Of a stretch of 64,000 nt of DNA, positions 28,037 through 36,948 are shown piece by piece; positions within the stretch are counted from its first letter, which is position 1; every line of letters starts with the position of its first letter. The position numbers and the translations under genes are program-made. The stretch lies in NCBI GenBank assembly GCA_016432725.1, contig JACJDG010000003.1, positions 1,612,001 through 1,676,000 of the forward strand. Reading direction: 5' to 3'. The stretch is from Streptomyces sp. DHE7-1. Its GTDB lineage: Bacteria; Actinomycetota; Actinomycetes; Streptomycetales; Streptomycetaceae. The notes beneath the pieces are model-generated. The model did no database searches. It worked only from the letters and a program-made list of their open reading frames with translations, and was not told the origin of the DNA.

Positions 28037-29167
28037 TCATCTGGGCGCGGTGGCGCGCAGGGGACGTGCGGTGAGGGTGCCGTCGTCGCTCCGTTCGACG
28101 CGGGTGCCGAGGTCGCGGCCGCACCGGTCGAGCACGGTGAGCAGCCAGGCGGTGTCGTCGGCCGAGGCCCGTTCCAGGCGCATCCGGCGGGCCCGCAGGG
28201 GCACCATCCGCAGGCGGGTCAGCCGGCCCGTGCCCTCCTCCAGGGTCACCAGGTACAGCAGGCGCAGGTCGTCCCGGTAGCGCTCGTACCCGCTGATGCC
28301 CTCGTAGTCGTCGACGAGGTCGCCGCAGCCGTACAGGACGAGCCGGCCCCGGTACACCTCGGGGGCGCGCGGATGGTGGGAGGAGTGGCCGTGGACGACG
28401 TCCACGCCGGCGTCGACGAGGGCATGGGCGAAGCGGACCTCGCCGCGAGGGATCCCGTATCCCCAGTTGGGGCCCCAGTGGACGGAGACGACGACGAGGT
28501 CGGCGGGCCGCCGGAGCTGGCGCAGGCAGTCGGCGAAGGCGGCCGCGCCGGCCGGGGTCGGCGCGGGGATCAGGGCCACCCCGGCGCGGTCGGCGGTGGC
28601 GGCCCAGCCGTGCGGGATGCCGCTGGAGGGCATGCCGAAGGAGAAGACGAGGACGCGTCCGCCCGACCTCAGGGGCACGGCGGCGGGCCGCCAGGCCGCG
28701 ACCGCGTCGGGGCCCGCTCCGGCCGTGCGCAGCCCGGCCCCGGCCAGGCTGTCCAGCGTCTCCGCCAGGCCGCGCGGCCCGAAGTCGAGCACGTGGTTGT
28801 TGGCGAGGGCGCAGACGTCGGGGCGGGCCGCGGCGAGGCAGGGCAGGTTGGCGGGGTTCATCCGGTAGTGCACGGCCTTGCCGGGCGCGAAGTCACCGTC
28901 CTGGGTGACGGCCGTCTCCAGGTTGATCACCCGCACGTCGGGCGCGGCCCGGTCCAGGCAGGGCAGTGCCTCGCCCCAGGGCCAGGCCGGGTCCACCGGG
29001 CGGGATATCGGACCGTTCGCGGCCTCGGCGAGGGCCACGTAGTCCCGGGCGTCGCGCACGTAATCCTCGCGCAGGGCGGGGTCGCCGGGGTACGGGAGGA
29101 TCTGGTCGACGCCCCGGCCGAGCATGACGTCACCGGCGAGGAACAGGGTGACGGCGCCTTCGCGCAT
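28037..29167 (-). CDS. CapA-type metallophosphoesterase
   Basis: A 376-residue protein of the poly-gamma-glutamate synthesis (CapA/PgsA) family, a calcineurin-like metallophosphoesterase. Metal-binding motifs are visible in order: FLAGDVMLGRG at the N-terminus, INLETAVT, LANNHVLDFG, VVSVHWGPNWG and HGHSSHHP. It has no signal peptide or membrane anchor, so here it is probably cytoplasmic and not a capsule export protein. Last gene of a three-gene same-strand group, 9 bp after the phosphoribosyltransferase-hydrolase gene. Confidence 0.88.
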   Translation of the reverse strand: MREGAVTLFLAGDVMLGRGVDQILPYPGDPALREDYVRDARDYVALAEAANGPISRPVDPAWPWGEALPCLDRAAPDVRVINLETAVTQDGDFAPGKAVHYRMNPANLPCLAAARPDVCALANNHVLDFGPRGLAETLDSLAGAGLRTAGAGPDAVAAWRPAAVPLRSGGRVLVFSFGMPSSGIPHGWAATADRAGVALIPAPTPAGAAAFADCLRQLRRPADLVVVSVHWGPNWGYGIPRGEVRFAHALVDAGVDVVHGHSSHHPRAPEVYRGRLVLYGCGDLVDDYEGISGYERYRDDLRLLYLVTLEEGTGRLTRLRMVPLRARRMRLERASADDTAWLLTVLDRCGRDLGTRVERSDDGTLTARPLRATAPR

Positions 29168-29176
29168 GGTCCCGGC

Positions 29177-30495
29177 CTACACGTGCGCGGGGGCCATGTG
29201 GTCGGTGAACCAGTCGCGGGCCAGTTCGGTCACCCGCTCCAGCGTGCCGGGCTCCTCGAAGAGATGGGTGGCGCCGGGCACCACCTCGAGCCGGCTCTCG
29301 CAGCGCAGCGCGGCCCGCGCCCGCCGGTTGAGTTCGAGCACCTGCCGGTCGGCGCCGCCCACGATGAGCAGGGTGGGCGCGGTCACCTCGGGCAGCCGGG
29401 GCCCGGCGAGGTCGGGGCGGCCTCCGCGGGAGACGACGGCGGCGGGACGGGCCCGCGGTTCGGCGGCGGCCCACAGGGCGGCGGCCGCGCCGGTGCTGGC
29501 GCCGAAGTAGCCCACCGCGAGCCCTTCGGCGTCGGGTTCCTCGCGCAGCCACCGGGTGACGTCGCGGAGCCGGCCGGCGAGCAGGCCGATGTCGAAGACG
29601 TTGGCCCGGTCGCGCTCCTCGTCCTCGGTGAGCAGGTCGAAGAGCAGGGTGCCGAGTCCGGCCCGGTTCAGCCCCTCGGCGACGAACCGGTTGCGGGGGC
29701 TGTGCCGGCCGCTGCCGCTGCCGTGGGCGAAGGCCACGATCCCCGTCGCGCCCGCGGGGAGGGTGAGCCGCCCGCGCAGCCGGACGGCTCCGGCGGCGAT
29801 CTCGGCCTCCCGGTCCCGGGACCGGTGCCGGCGAAGCGTTCGTGGCGGTGGGCCGCCTGCCGCAGCCAGGCGGTGACCTCGTCGTCGGCGACCTGGGTGA
29901 AGTCGCCGTAGAACTGGCCGATCGCGTAGAAGTCCGCGGGGGTGGCCAGGCAGACCAGGTCGTCGGCCTCCCCGGCGAGCCGGTCCGGGAAGTCCCAGGG
30001 GGCGACGGGGACCGCGAGCACGGTCCGGGCGGCGCCGCGGGCCCGGGCGATCCGGCAGGCGACCCGCGCGGTGGAGCCGGTGGCGACGCCGTCGTCGACG
30101 ATCACGGCGGTGCGGCCGGCGACCGCGGCCGGCCGGCGGTCGCCGCGGTAGCGGGCGGCGCGCTGCGCGAGGACGGCGCGCTCGTGCGTCTCGACCCGGT
30201 CCAGGTCGGCCGGGGAGACCCCGCCGCCGCGCAGCACCTGCTGGTTGATGACGCGGACGCCGTCCTCGCCGATGGCGCCCATGCCCAGCTCGGGCTGGCT
30301 GGGCACGCCCAGCTTGCGGACCATGCAGACGTCCAGCGGGGCGTCGAGGGCCTCGGCGACCTGCGCGCCGACCGGGATCCCGCCCCGGGGCAGGCCGAGC
30401 ACCACGACGTCCTGGCCTCTGAGGTACTCAAGGCGGGCGCCCAGCCGCCGTCCCGCCTCGAGCCGGTCGGTGAAGAGCACGGTGGGCTCCCTCAT
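29177..30495 (-). CDS. Phosphoribosyltransferase / alpha-beta hydrolase fusion (frameshifted)
   Basis: About 439 residues in two domains. Residues about 1-225 are a type I phosphoribosyltransferase (VVLGLPRGGIPVG; PRPP loop VIVDDGVATGSTA). Residues about 235-439 are an alpha/beta hydrolase of the dienelactone type, with nucleophile elbow GYFGASTGAA (Ser), Asp in IVGGADRQV and His in GATHLFEEPG. A base is missing at about 29810 in the linker, so the two domains appear as separate frames; the restored linker GAVRLRGRLTLPAGATG is typical of this fusion. The ATG at 30495 overlaps the stop of DUF1876 (ATGA). Its substrate is unknown. Confidence 0.83.
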
Positions 30496-30802
30496 TCCCG
30501 GGACAGCCAGAGCGGCGCGGGGGCCTCCCGGTCGGTCGCGCCCATCTCCTTCATGTCGCCCGCGGCCGCGCGCAGCAGCACCCGGCCCATGGCGATCAGC
30601 GCGCGTCCGGCGGCCAGTTCGTCGCCGATGTCGGGCACCGCCGTGTCGTACGGGTTGCGGCGGGCCTCGGCGCGGCTCTCCAGGACGTTGTCTCCGGTGT
30701 CCAGGACGATCCGGGCGGTGGTGTCCGGGTCGTGTTCGGACAGGTACAGGTTCAGCCGCCATTCCTTGACGGACGGAGGACGGCTGCTCAGGGTCGAGTC
30801 AT
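30492..30802 (-). CDS. DUF1876 domain protein (frameshifted near the start)
   Basis: About 103 residues. The body VKEWRLNLYLSEHDPDTTAR and LESRAEARRNPYDTAVPDIG is typical of DUF1876, small actinobacterial proteins of unknown function often found with universal-stress and hypoxia-type genes. A C is missing from the run near 30787-30790 just after MTRP, which would otherwise stop translation at codon 5. It overlaps the start of the phosphoribosyltransferase fusion by 4 bases, so it heads that operon. Confidence 0.78.
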
Positions 30803-30934
30803 CGTCCGCCTCTCCTCACTGCGCTGCGAGGCCAACGGGACGCGCCGGCGCGCGTCACCCCTTCCACTGTGCACCGGCCGGGCGGGGGCCGCCCGGCGGC
30901 GGTCCGGTGCGGCGGTCCGGGCAGAATGCGGGGC

Positions 30935-31309
30935 ATGACCACGCGCGCCTGTCCCTGCGGACTTCCCCTGCCCTACGACGCCTGCTGCGGCCGTTTCCAC
31001 TCCGGTGCGGCCGCCGCTCCGACCGCCGAGGCGCTGATGCGGTCGCGGTACTGCGCGTTCGTCCGGGGGGACGCGGAGTACCTGCGGCGGACGTGGCACC
31101 CGAGGACCCGGCCGGAGCGGCTGGAGCTGGATCCCCGGACGAGGTGGACGGGGCTGGAGATCCTGGAGACCGGGGAGGGTTCGGCGTTCCACCGCGCGGG
31201 GACGGTGACCTTCCGCGCCTCCTACCGGGGCGGTTCGCTGCACGAGCGGAGCAGGTTCGAGCGGGTGGACGGGGCGTGGGTGTACGTCGACGGGGACTTC
31301 CTCGACTGA
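30935..31309 (+). CDS. YchJ family (SEC-C motif) protein
   Basis: A 124-residue protein starting with a metal-binding Cys motif (CPCGLPLPYDACCG). The YchJ/UPF0225 core follows (AEALMRSRYCAFVRGDAEYL and FRASYRGG). The fold is NTF2-like. The function is unknown. ATG 30935 is the first codon directly before the Cys motif. Divergent from the DUF1876 operon. Confidence 0.9.
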   Translation: MTTRACPCGLPLPYDACCGRFHSGAAAAPTAEALMRSRYCAFVRGDAEYLRRTWHPRTRPERLELDPRTRWTGLEILETGEGSAFHRAGTVTFRASYRGGSLHERSRFERVDGAWVYVDGDFLD

Positions 31310-31367
31310 TCCCGGCCGGGGGCGTGCGGTGCGGCCCCGTCTCCGGCGCGGTTCCCTCTCCGGCAGG

Positions 31368-32069
31368 TCAGGGTGCCAGGATGTCCAGTTCCTGGAGGGC
31401 GCCCTCGGTGATCTCCCGGGTGAGCCGTTCGGCGCGGGCGCGGTCGCCTTCGCGGACCGCCTCGGCGACCTTGACGTGCAGGGTGACGGCCGCCGGGTCG
31501 GGGTCCTCGAACATGACCTCGTGGTGGGTGCGCCCGGCCAGCACCTCGGCGACGACGTCGCCGAGGCGGGCGAACATCTCGTTGCCGGAGGCGGTCAGGA
31601 TGATCCGGTGGAAGGCCATGTCGTGGACCAGGTAGTCCTGGAGCCGGTGTCCGCGTGAGTTGGCCACCATGCCGAGGGCGCACTCGGTGAGTTCGGCGCA
31701 CTGCTCGGGTGTGGCGTGGGTGGCGGCGAGGCCGGCGGCCACCGGTTCGACGGCGGAGCGCAGCACGGTCAGGGAGCGCAGCTGGTGCGGGCGGTCGGCG
31801 CCCGCCAGCCGCCACCGGATGACCTGCGGGTCGTAGACGTTCCACTCGCACTTGGGGCGGACGGTGACGCCGACCCGGCGGCGGGACTCGACCAGGTGCA
31901 TGGACTCCAGCACCCGCACCGCCTCGCGCATCACGGACCGTGAGACCTCGAAGTGCTGTGCCAGCTCGTCGGTGCGCAGCACGCTGCCCGGCGGGTACTC
32001 CCCCGCGGTGATCGCGGGACCGAGGGTGTCCAGTACGCGGCCGTGCAACCCCCGGCCCGGTGTGCTCAT
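31368..32069 (-). CDS. gntR: GntR/FadR-family regulator of gluconate genes
   Basis: A 233-residue repressor with an N-terminal winged helix (about 8-75: LRTDELAQHFEVSRSVMREA) and a C-terminal FCD all-helical effector domain with metal-binding histidines (HDMAFHRIILTASGN; THHEVMF). It is divergent from gluconokinase and gluconate permease, so gluconate or 6-phosphogluconate as effector is a good inference. The shared 140-bp region holds a palindrome of FadR type. Confidence 0.9.
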   Translation of the reverse strand: MSTPGRGLHGRVLDTLGPAITAGEYPPGSVLRTDELAQHFEVSRSVMREAVRVLESMHLVESRRRVGVTVRPKCEWNVYDPQVIRWRLAGADRPHQLRSLTVLRSAVEPVAAGLAATHATPEQCAELTECALGMVANSRGHRLQDYLVHDMAFHRIILTASGNEMFARLGDVVAEVLAGRTHHEVMFEDPDPAAVTLHVKVAEAVREGDRARAERLTREITEGALQELDILAP

Positions 32070-32103
32070 GGAGTCAGCGTACGGCCTGGATCACGGCGAC
32101 AAA

Positions 32104-32114
32104 AAGTCAGACTT
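32104..32114. promoter_or_regulatory. candidate GntR operator
   Basis: A perfect 11-base palindrome, AAGTCAGACTT, in the gntR-gntK divergent region. Its GTC-N-GAC core is the core of FadR-subfamily operators. Confidence 0.5.
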
Positions 32115-32209
32115 ATATGTCACACACTCTTGAATTCGTCGTACCTAATAGGTTTCAGTGTGGCGACGCCGAAGTGGCGTCGGATGTCGAGGAAGACAGC
32201 GAGGCAGTC

Positions 32210-32728
32210 ATGCGCACCCCCCAGGTCGTCGTCGTGATGGGCGTCGCCGGGACGGGCAAGACCACGATCGGTCCGTTGCTCGCGGCCCGGCTGGGTGTCC
32301 CGTACGCCGAGGGCGACGACTTCCACCCGCGGGCCAACATCGAGAAGATGACGGCCGGCGTTCCGCTCGAGGACGCCGACCGGTGGCCGTGGCTGGAGGC
32401 CATCGGGCACTGGGCGCACGGGCGGTCCGGGCTCGGCGGCGTGGTCAGCAGCTCGGCCCTGAAGCGGTCCTACCGCGACCGGCTCAGGTCCGTCGCTCCG
32501 GGAGTGGTGTTCCTCCACCTCACGGGCGACCGCGAGCTGATCGAGGACCGGATGTCCCACCGGCAGGGTCACTTCATGCCGACCGCGCTGCTGGACTCCC
32601 AGTTCGCCACGCTGCAGCCGCTGGAGACGGACGAGGCCGGAGTGGCCGTGGACGTCGCCGGCAGCCCCGAGGAGATCACCGCACGCGCCGTGCGGGCCCT
32701 CGACGCGCTTCCCGCGACCTCCGCGTAA
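32210..32728 (+). CDS. gntK: Gluconokinase
   Basis: A 172-residue P-loop kinase that phosphorylates gluconate to 6-phosphogluconate. Walker A is GVAGTGKTT (about 11-19), then EGDDFHPRANIEKM, the substrate-binding region typical of GntK, and a C-terminal RQGHFMPTALLDSQFATLQ. The ATG at 32210 is preferred over an upstream in-frame ATG at 32060, which would run through the operator. Forms an operon with gntP, 39 bp downstream. Confidence 0.93.
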   Translation: MRTPQVVVVMGVAGTGKTTIGPLLAARLGVPYAEGDDFHPRANIEKMTAGVPLEDADRWPWLEAIGHWAHGRSGLGGVVSSSALKRSYRDRLRSVAPGVVFLHLTGDRELIEDRMSHRQGHFMPTALLDSQFATLQPLETDEAGVAVDVAGSPEEITARAVRALDALPATSA

Positions 32729-32767
32729 CACCTCACCCCCGTCCCCCGTACCTGCAAGGGAACCCCC

Positions 32768-34165
32768 GTGACCAGACTCAGCGTCGAGATGCTGGCAGCG
32801 GACGCACCTCCGCCGATCACCTCCGCCGGCCATGCCCAGCTCGGCATCGCCGTCCTGGTGGGCATCGCCGTCATCGTGCTGCTCATCACCAAGTTCAAGC
32901 TCCATGCCTTCCTGTCGCTGACCATCGGGTCACTGGTGCTCGGCGCGGTCGCCGGGGCCCCGCTGGACAAGGCCATCGTCAGTTTCACCACCGGGCTCGG
33001 CAGCACCGTGGCCGGCGTGGGCGTCCTGATCGCGCTCGGGGCGATCCTGGGCAAGCTCCTCGCCGACTCCGGCGGCGCCGACCAGCTCGTCGACACGATC
33101 CTCGCCAAGGCGGGGGGCCGGTCGATGCCGTGGGCGATGGTGCTGATCGCGTCGGTGATCGGTCTGCCGTTGTTCTTCGAGGTCGGCATCGTGCTGCTGA
33201 TCCCGGTCGTGCTGATGGTCGCCAAGCGCGGCAACTACTCCCTGATGCGCATCGGCATCCCGGCGCTCGCCGGCCTGTCCGTGATGCACGGCCTGATCCC
33301 GCCGCACCCCGGCCCGCTGGTCGCGATCGACGCGGTCAAGGCCAACCTGGGTGTGACGCTGGCGCTCGGCATCCTGGTCGCCGTCCCCACGGTGATCATC
33401 GCCGGCCCGGTGTTCTCGCGCTTCGCCGCCCGCTGGGTGGACGTCCCCGCTCCCGACCGGATGATCCCGCAGCGCCCGTCGGAGGAGCTGGAGCGCCGTC
33501 CGGGCTTCGGCGCGACGCTGGCCACGGTGCTGCTCCCGGTGGTCCTGATGCTGGCCAAGGCGCTGGTGGACATCGTGGTGGACGACACCGCGAACATGAC
33601 GCAGCGGGTCTTCGACGTGGTCGGTTCCCCGCTGATCGCGCTGCTCGCCGCCGTCATCGTCGGCTTCTTCACGCTCGGCCGGCCCGCCGGGTTCAGCAAG
33701 GACCGCCTGCAGCGGACGGTCGAGAAGGGCCTGATGCCGATCGCCGGCATCCTGCTGATCGTGGGCGCGGGCGGCGGCTTCAAGCAGACGCTGATCGACT
33801 GCGGTGTGGGCCAGATGATCCTGGACATCTCCAAGGACTGGTCGATCCCGGCGCTGCTGCTGGCCTGGCTGATCGCGGTCGCGATCCGGCTGGCCACCGG
33901 CTCGGCGACGGTGGCGACGGTCTCGGCGGCCGGTCTGGTCGCGCCGCTCGCGGCCGACATGTCGACCACCCACGCCGCTCTGCTGGTCCTCGCCATCGGC
34001 GCCGGCTCGCTCTTCTTCAGCCATGTCAACGACGCCGGTTTCTGGCTGGTGAAGGAGTACTTCGGGCTGAGCGTCGGGCAGACCGTGAAGACCTGGTCGG
34101 TGATGGAGACGATCATCTCGGTGGTCGCGGGCGGGCTGGTCCTGCTGCTGTCACTCGTCATATAG
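32768..34165 (+). CDS. gntP: Gluconate permease
   Basis: A 465-residue proton symporter of the GntP family with about 12 hydrophobic segments. Typical segments include IALGAILGKLLADSGGADQL, GLPLFFEVGIVLLIPV, LSVMHGLIPPHPGPL and SHVNDAGFWLVKEYFGL. It imports gluconate for gntK. GTG start at 32768 with an AAGGGAA site. A strong hairpin ends the operon. Confidence 0.94.
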   Translation: MTRLSVEMLAADAPPPITSAGHAQLGIAVLVGIAVIVLLITKFKLHAFLSLTIGSLVLGAVAGAPLDKAIVSFTTGLGSTVAGVGVLIALGAILGKLLADSGGADQLVDTILAKAGGRSMPWAMVLIASVIGLPLFFEVGIVLLIPVVLMVAKRGNYSLMRIGIPALAGLSVMHGLIPPHPGPLVAIDAVKANLGVTLALGILVAVPTVIIAGPVFSRFAARWVDVPAPDRMIPQRPSEELERRPGFGATLATVLLPVVLMLAKALVDIVVDDTANMTQRVFDVVGSPLIALLAAVIVGFFTLGRPAGFSKDRLQRTVEKGLMPIAGILLIVGAGGGFKQTLIDCGVGQMILDISKDWSIPALLLAWLIAVAIRLATGSATVATVSAAGLVAPLAADMSTTHAALLVLAIGAGSLFFSHVNDAGFWLVKEYFGLSVGQTVKTWSVMETIISVVAGGLVLLLSLVI

Positions 34166-34210
34166 GCGCGCGGCACCCGAAGGCGCCCCGCGTGTGGGCG
34201 TGAAGGACAC

Positions 34211-34248
34211 CGCTCACCCCTCCTCGACGGCCGAGGAGGGGGTGAGCG
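34211..34248 (+). terminator. gntKP terminator
   Basis: A 16-bp stem (CGCTCACCCCTCCTCG and its complement with one bulge) 45 bp after gntP. Confidence 0.75.
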
Positions 34249-34253
34249 CCGTC

Positions 34254-34880
34254 TCAGGGCCGCCACAGCGGGTGTTCCCGCTCGGCCCACCGCCTGCTCA
34301 CCGTGCCGGTGCGCAGCCCGCGCCGCGCCTCCGGGTCACCGAGCGCCATGCCGATGTGGCCGGCCAGCACCACGCCGATCGTCAGGGCGAGCCAGTCGTG
34401 CACGAAGGTCGCCGAGGTCCGCCAGACCAGCGGGGTGAGCCGGGTGAACCACATCATCAGGCCGGTGCCGAGCATGACCAGCGAGGCCCCGGCGATCCAG
34501 GCCGCGTAGACCTTCTGGCCGGCGTTGAACTTGCCCGCCGGCCGGGAGGAGCGGCGCTTGTCCCGGCTCAGCGCGGCCCACAGCCAGACGCGGTCGTGCG
34601 GGCCGAAGCGGTTGAGGAAGCGCAGGTCGGCGCGGAAGGCGCGGGAGGCGAGGCCCAGCAGCACGGGGACGGGCAGCGCGAGCCCGGCGCACTCGTGGAT
34701 GCGGACGACGAGTGCGCGGCGGCCGACGAGCACCGCGAGCTGCGGGATGTAGAGGCAGGCCGCGGTGAGCACGCACACGCCCATCAGCGCGGCCGTGCCC
34801 CGGTGCACCCAGCGCTGGGTTGGGCCGAAGCGGCGGACACGGGAGTCCGGCGGCGCCGGCGTGTCAGCTCGTAGGCTCAT
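34254..34880 (-). CDS. Cytochrome b-type membrane subunit
   Basis: A 208-residue integral membrane protein with four helices and well-placed histidines (TQRWVHRGTAAL; RIHECAGLALP; FVHDWLALTIG; LAGHIGMALG) that can ligate heme b. It is of the cytochrome b561/formate-dehydrogenase-gamma type. It overlaps the end of the molybdopterin oxidoreductase gene by 17 bases, so the two probably form a YedYZ-like pair that moves electrons between the quinone pool and an exported enzyme. Confidence 0.85.
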   Translation of the reverse strand: MSLRADTPAPPDSRVRRFGPTQRWVHRGTAALMGVCVLTAACLYIPQLAVLVGRRALVVRIHECAGLALPVPVLLGLASRAFRADLRFLNRFGPHDRVWLWAALSRDKRRSSRPAGKFNAGQKVYAAWIAGASLVMLGTGLMMWFTRLTPLVWRTSATFVHDWLALTIGVVLAGHIGMALGDPEARRGLRTGTVSRRWAEREHPLWRP

Positions 34881-35598
34881 CGGTCCGCCCGTTCGACCGG
34901 CCGACCCAGGCGTCGACGTCGTAGCCGAGCCGCTCCCAGTAACCGGGCCGGACGCGGTCGGTCACGGTGATGCCGGAGAGCCACTTGGCGGACTTGTAGA
35001 AGTACATGGGCGCGACGTAGAGGCGGACGGGGCCGCCGTGGTCGTGGCCGATGTCCTTGTCCTGCATGCGCAGGGCGACCAGGACGTCCCGGCGGCGGGC
35101 CTGGTCGAGGGTGAGGCTCTCGGAGTAGGTGCCGTCGAAGCAGGTGAAGCGGACCGCCCGGCCGGCGGACCTCACTCCGGCCGCGTCCAGCAGCCGGGAG
35201 AGCGTCACGCCCTGGAATGGGGTGCCGGGCACCCGCCAGCCGGTGACGCACTGGACGTCCCTGACCAGCCGGGTCTGCGGCAGCGCGCGCAGGTCGGCGA
35301 GGGTGTAGGTGCGCGGGTGGTCGACCAGGCCGTCGACGGTGAGCCGGTAGTCCGCGGGGCTCTTGTGCGGGACGGACGCGGCCACCGAGTAGTAGCGGAA
35401 GCCGCCCCCGTTGGGCAGCAGGCCGGTCAGGCCGGTCGGATCGTCGCCGGCGAGGCCGCCGAGGACGCCCTCCAGGCCGCGCTGCACCACCGGAGCGGTG
35501 GCGACGCCCAGCGCTCCCAGGGCGAGGGTGCCGAGGAAGACGCGGCGGCCGACGGGCCGGCCCTGAGCGCCGGGGTCCTCGGGCGGTTCGGGGTTCAC
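34864..35598 (-). CDS. Tat-exported molybdopterin-dependent oxidoreductase
   Basis: A 244-residue protein of the sulfite oxidase/MsrP (YedY) catalytic fold. A twin-arginine signal (GRRVFLGTLALGALG) shows export of the folded cofactor-containing enzyme. The Mo-ligand cysteine is in DVQCVTGWRVPGTPFQGV, and the SUOX core continues with FTCFDGTYSESLTL and YVAPMYFYKSAKWL. The GTG at 35598 (VNPEPPEDPG) is chosen because it sets the Tat motif about 20 residues in. The substrate may be an oxidised sulfur compound or methionine sulfoxide; this is inference. Confidence 0.87.
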   Translation of the reverse strand: MNPEPPEDPGAQGRPVGRRVFLGTLALGALGVATAPVVQRGLEGVLGGLAGDDPTGLTGLLPNGGGFRYYSVAASVPHKSPADYRLTVDGLVDHPRTYTLADLRALPQTRLVRDVQCVTGWRVPGTPFQGVTLSRLLDAAGVRSAGRAVRFTCFDGTYSESLTLDQARRRDVLVALRMQDKDIGHDHGGPVRLYVAPMYFYKSAKWLSGITVTDRVRPGYWERLGYDVDAWVGRSNGRTDEPTS

Positions 35599-35651
35599 GT
35601 GTTCATTCGAGCACTTCCGGCCGGGGCGGGGCCAGCGTGTGCGGACATCGG

Positions 35652-36715
35652 TCAGAGTTCCGTAAGGACTCCCCGCCCGGGTGCGGGAGCGCTCCCGCCG
35701 TGCGTCCGCGGGTGTCCGCCCAGCGCGCGGGCGCGGGCCGCGCGGAAGGCCGGCCACGGCTCACGGTGCGGGTACGACCAGGGGACCGGGGTGGCGTGCC
35801 GGCCGATGCGCCGGAACAGGGCCGCCGCCTCGGCGGGGCGGCCGGCGCAGGACATCGCGAACGCGAGGTGGTTGAGGTCGGTGTGGCGGCGGGGGTGTTC
35901 GTCGTGCTCCCACTCCAGCCACCAGTCGAAGGCCGCGCGCAGGACGCGGCGGGCCCGGGGCCCGACCAGTGCCGGCTTCGGGACGGATCGGCCGGGGCCA
36001 GGCCGGTGGCCGCCAGGACGCGGTAGCGCTCGGCGTACGCGACGACCGGGAGGACGGCCAGCGGGGAGTCGGCGGGGGCCTCGGCGGCGGCCCGCTCGGC
36101 GAGGTCGTACACCTCGTGGGACTCGGCCCGGCCGCCCTGGGGCCGCTCGGCGAGCCGGGCGACCAGCAGGTGGTGGGCGTGGTGGTGTTCGGGGTGGCGT
36201 TCGCGCAGTTCCGCGAAGGCGCGCAGCAGCTCGTGTTCGGGGCCCAGCAGCCGCGCGAGCTGGAGCAGGCCGAGCCAGGGGGTGGGGTCGGCGGGGGCCA
36301 GGGCGGCCGCGGCGCGGCAGGCGGCGCGGGCCCGGTCGGGGTTCTCCTTGCCGCGTAAGGTCCGCCGGACCAGGGCCAGGGCGTGCAGGGCCGCGGCGTC
36401 GGGCGAGTCCGGTTCGGCGAGCAGCCAGTCCTGGGCCCAGGCGGCGGCGTACGGCGCGCCGGCGAGCACGGTGAGGCGGTGGCCGCGGCGGTCCCAGTCG
36501 TCGCCGGTGCGCCGCAGCAGGGCGCGGGTGGCCTGTCGCCTGCCCTGGGCCAGCGAGGTGCGGGCGGCGAGGAGTTCGGCGTCGTCCAGGGCCTCGTCGA
36601 AGGCGCCGGAGCCGGCCGGGGCGGTGTCGCCCGGCTGGTCCGGAAGGGCACGGCGGGCGCCGAGCAGAGACGGGATTGGGGGCACCGCGGGACTTCCTGT
36701 TTCTCGGGCTGCCAT
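35652..36715 (-). CDS. Helical-repeat (TPR-like) protein with a TTA codon (frameshifted)
   Basis: About 354 residues, no named family. The sequence is a series of alpha-helical pairs (AAAWAQDWLLAEPDSPDAAA; LHALALVRRTLRGKEN; PWLGLLQLARLLGPEHELL), like a tetratricopeptide protein. A base is missing near 35980, before LVGPRARRVLRAAFDWWLEW, and the true end is ...GRGVLTEL at 35652. The Leu in VRRTLRGKE is encoded by TTA (36356-36358), the only such codon seen in the window, so translation should need bldA. It lies 53 bp upstream of the molybdoenzyme gene. The start is uncertain (ATG 36715, or a GTG 10 codons later). Confidence 0.7.
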
Positions 36716-36731
36716 CGACCGATCACGCACA

Positions 36732-36754
36732 GCAAACCCTCAGCCAAGGTTTGC
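36732..36754. promoter_or_regulatory. inverted repeat in a divergent promoter region
   Basis: GCAAACC and GGTTTGC, perfect 7-base arms 9 bases apart, in the 233-bp region between the TPR-like gene and the multidrug/metabolite transporter-like gene. Possible regulator site; no regulator gene is adjacent. Confidence 0.35.
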
Positions 36755-36948
36755 GTCAAGCGGAACCGGAGTGTTGCCCTCTTCAACCAGCCGGTGAGGC
36801 GGGGCACTTGGGGCACGGACGCGCTGGTCGCCGCCGGGTCCGGGGCGCCCGCGGCCGGGCCGGTGTGGCGTACGCCATGGCGCGGTGTCCCCGGAGCGCT
36901 ACAGTCGGCCACCAGGCCCTGTCCGGCCGGATGATCGAGGTACGCAGC

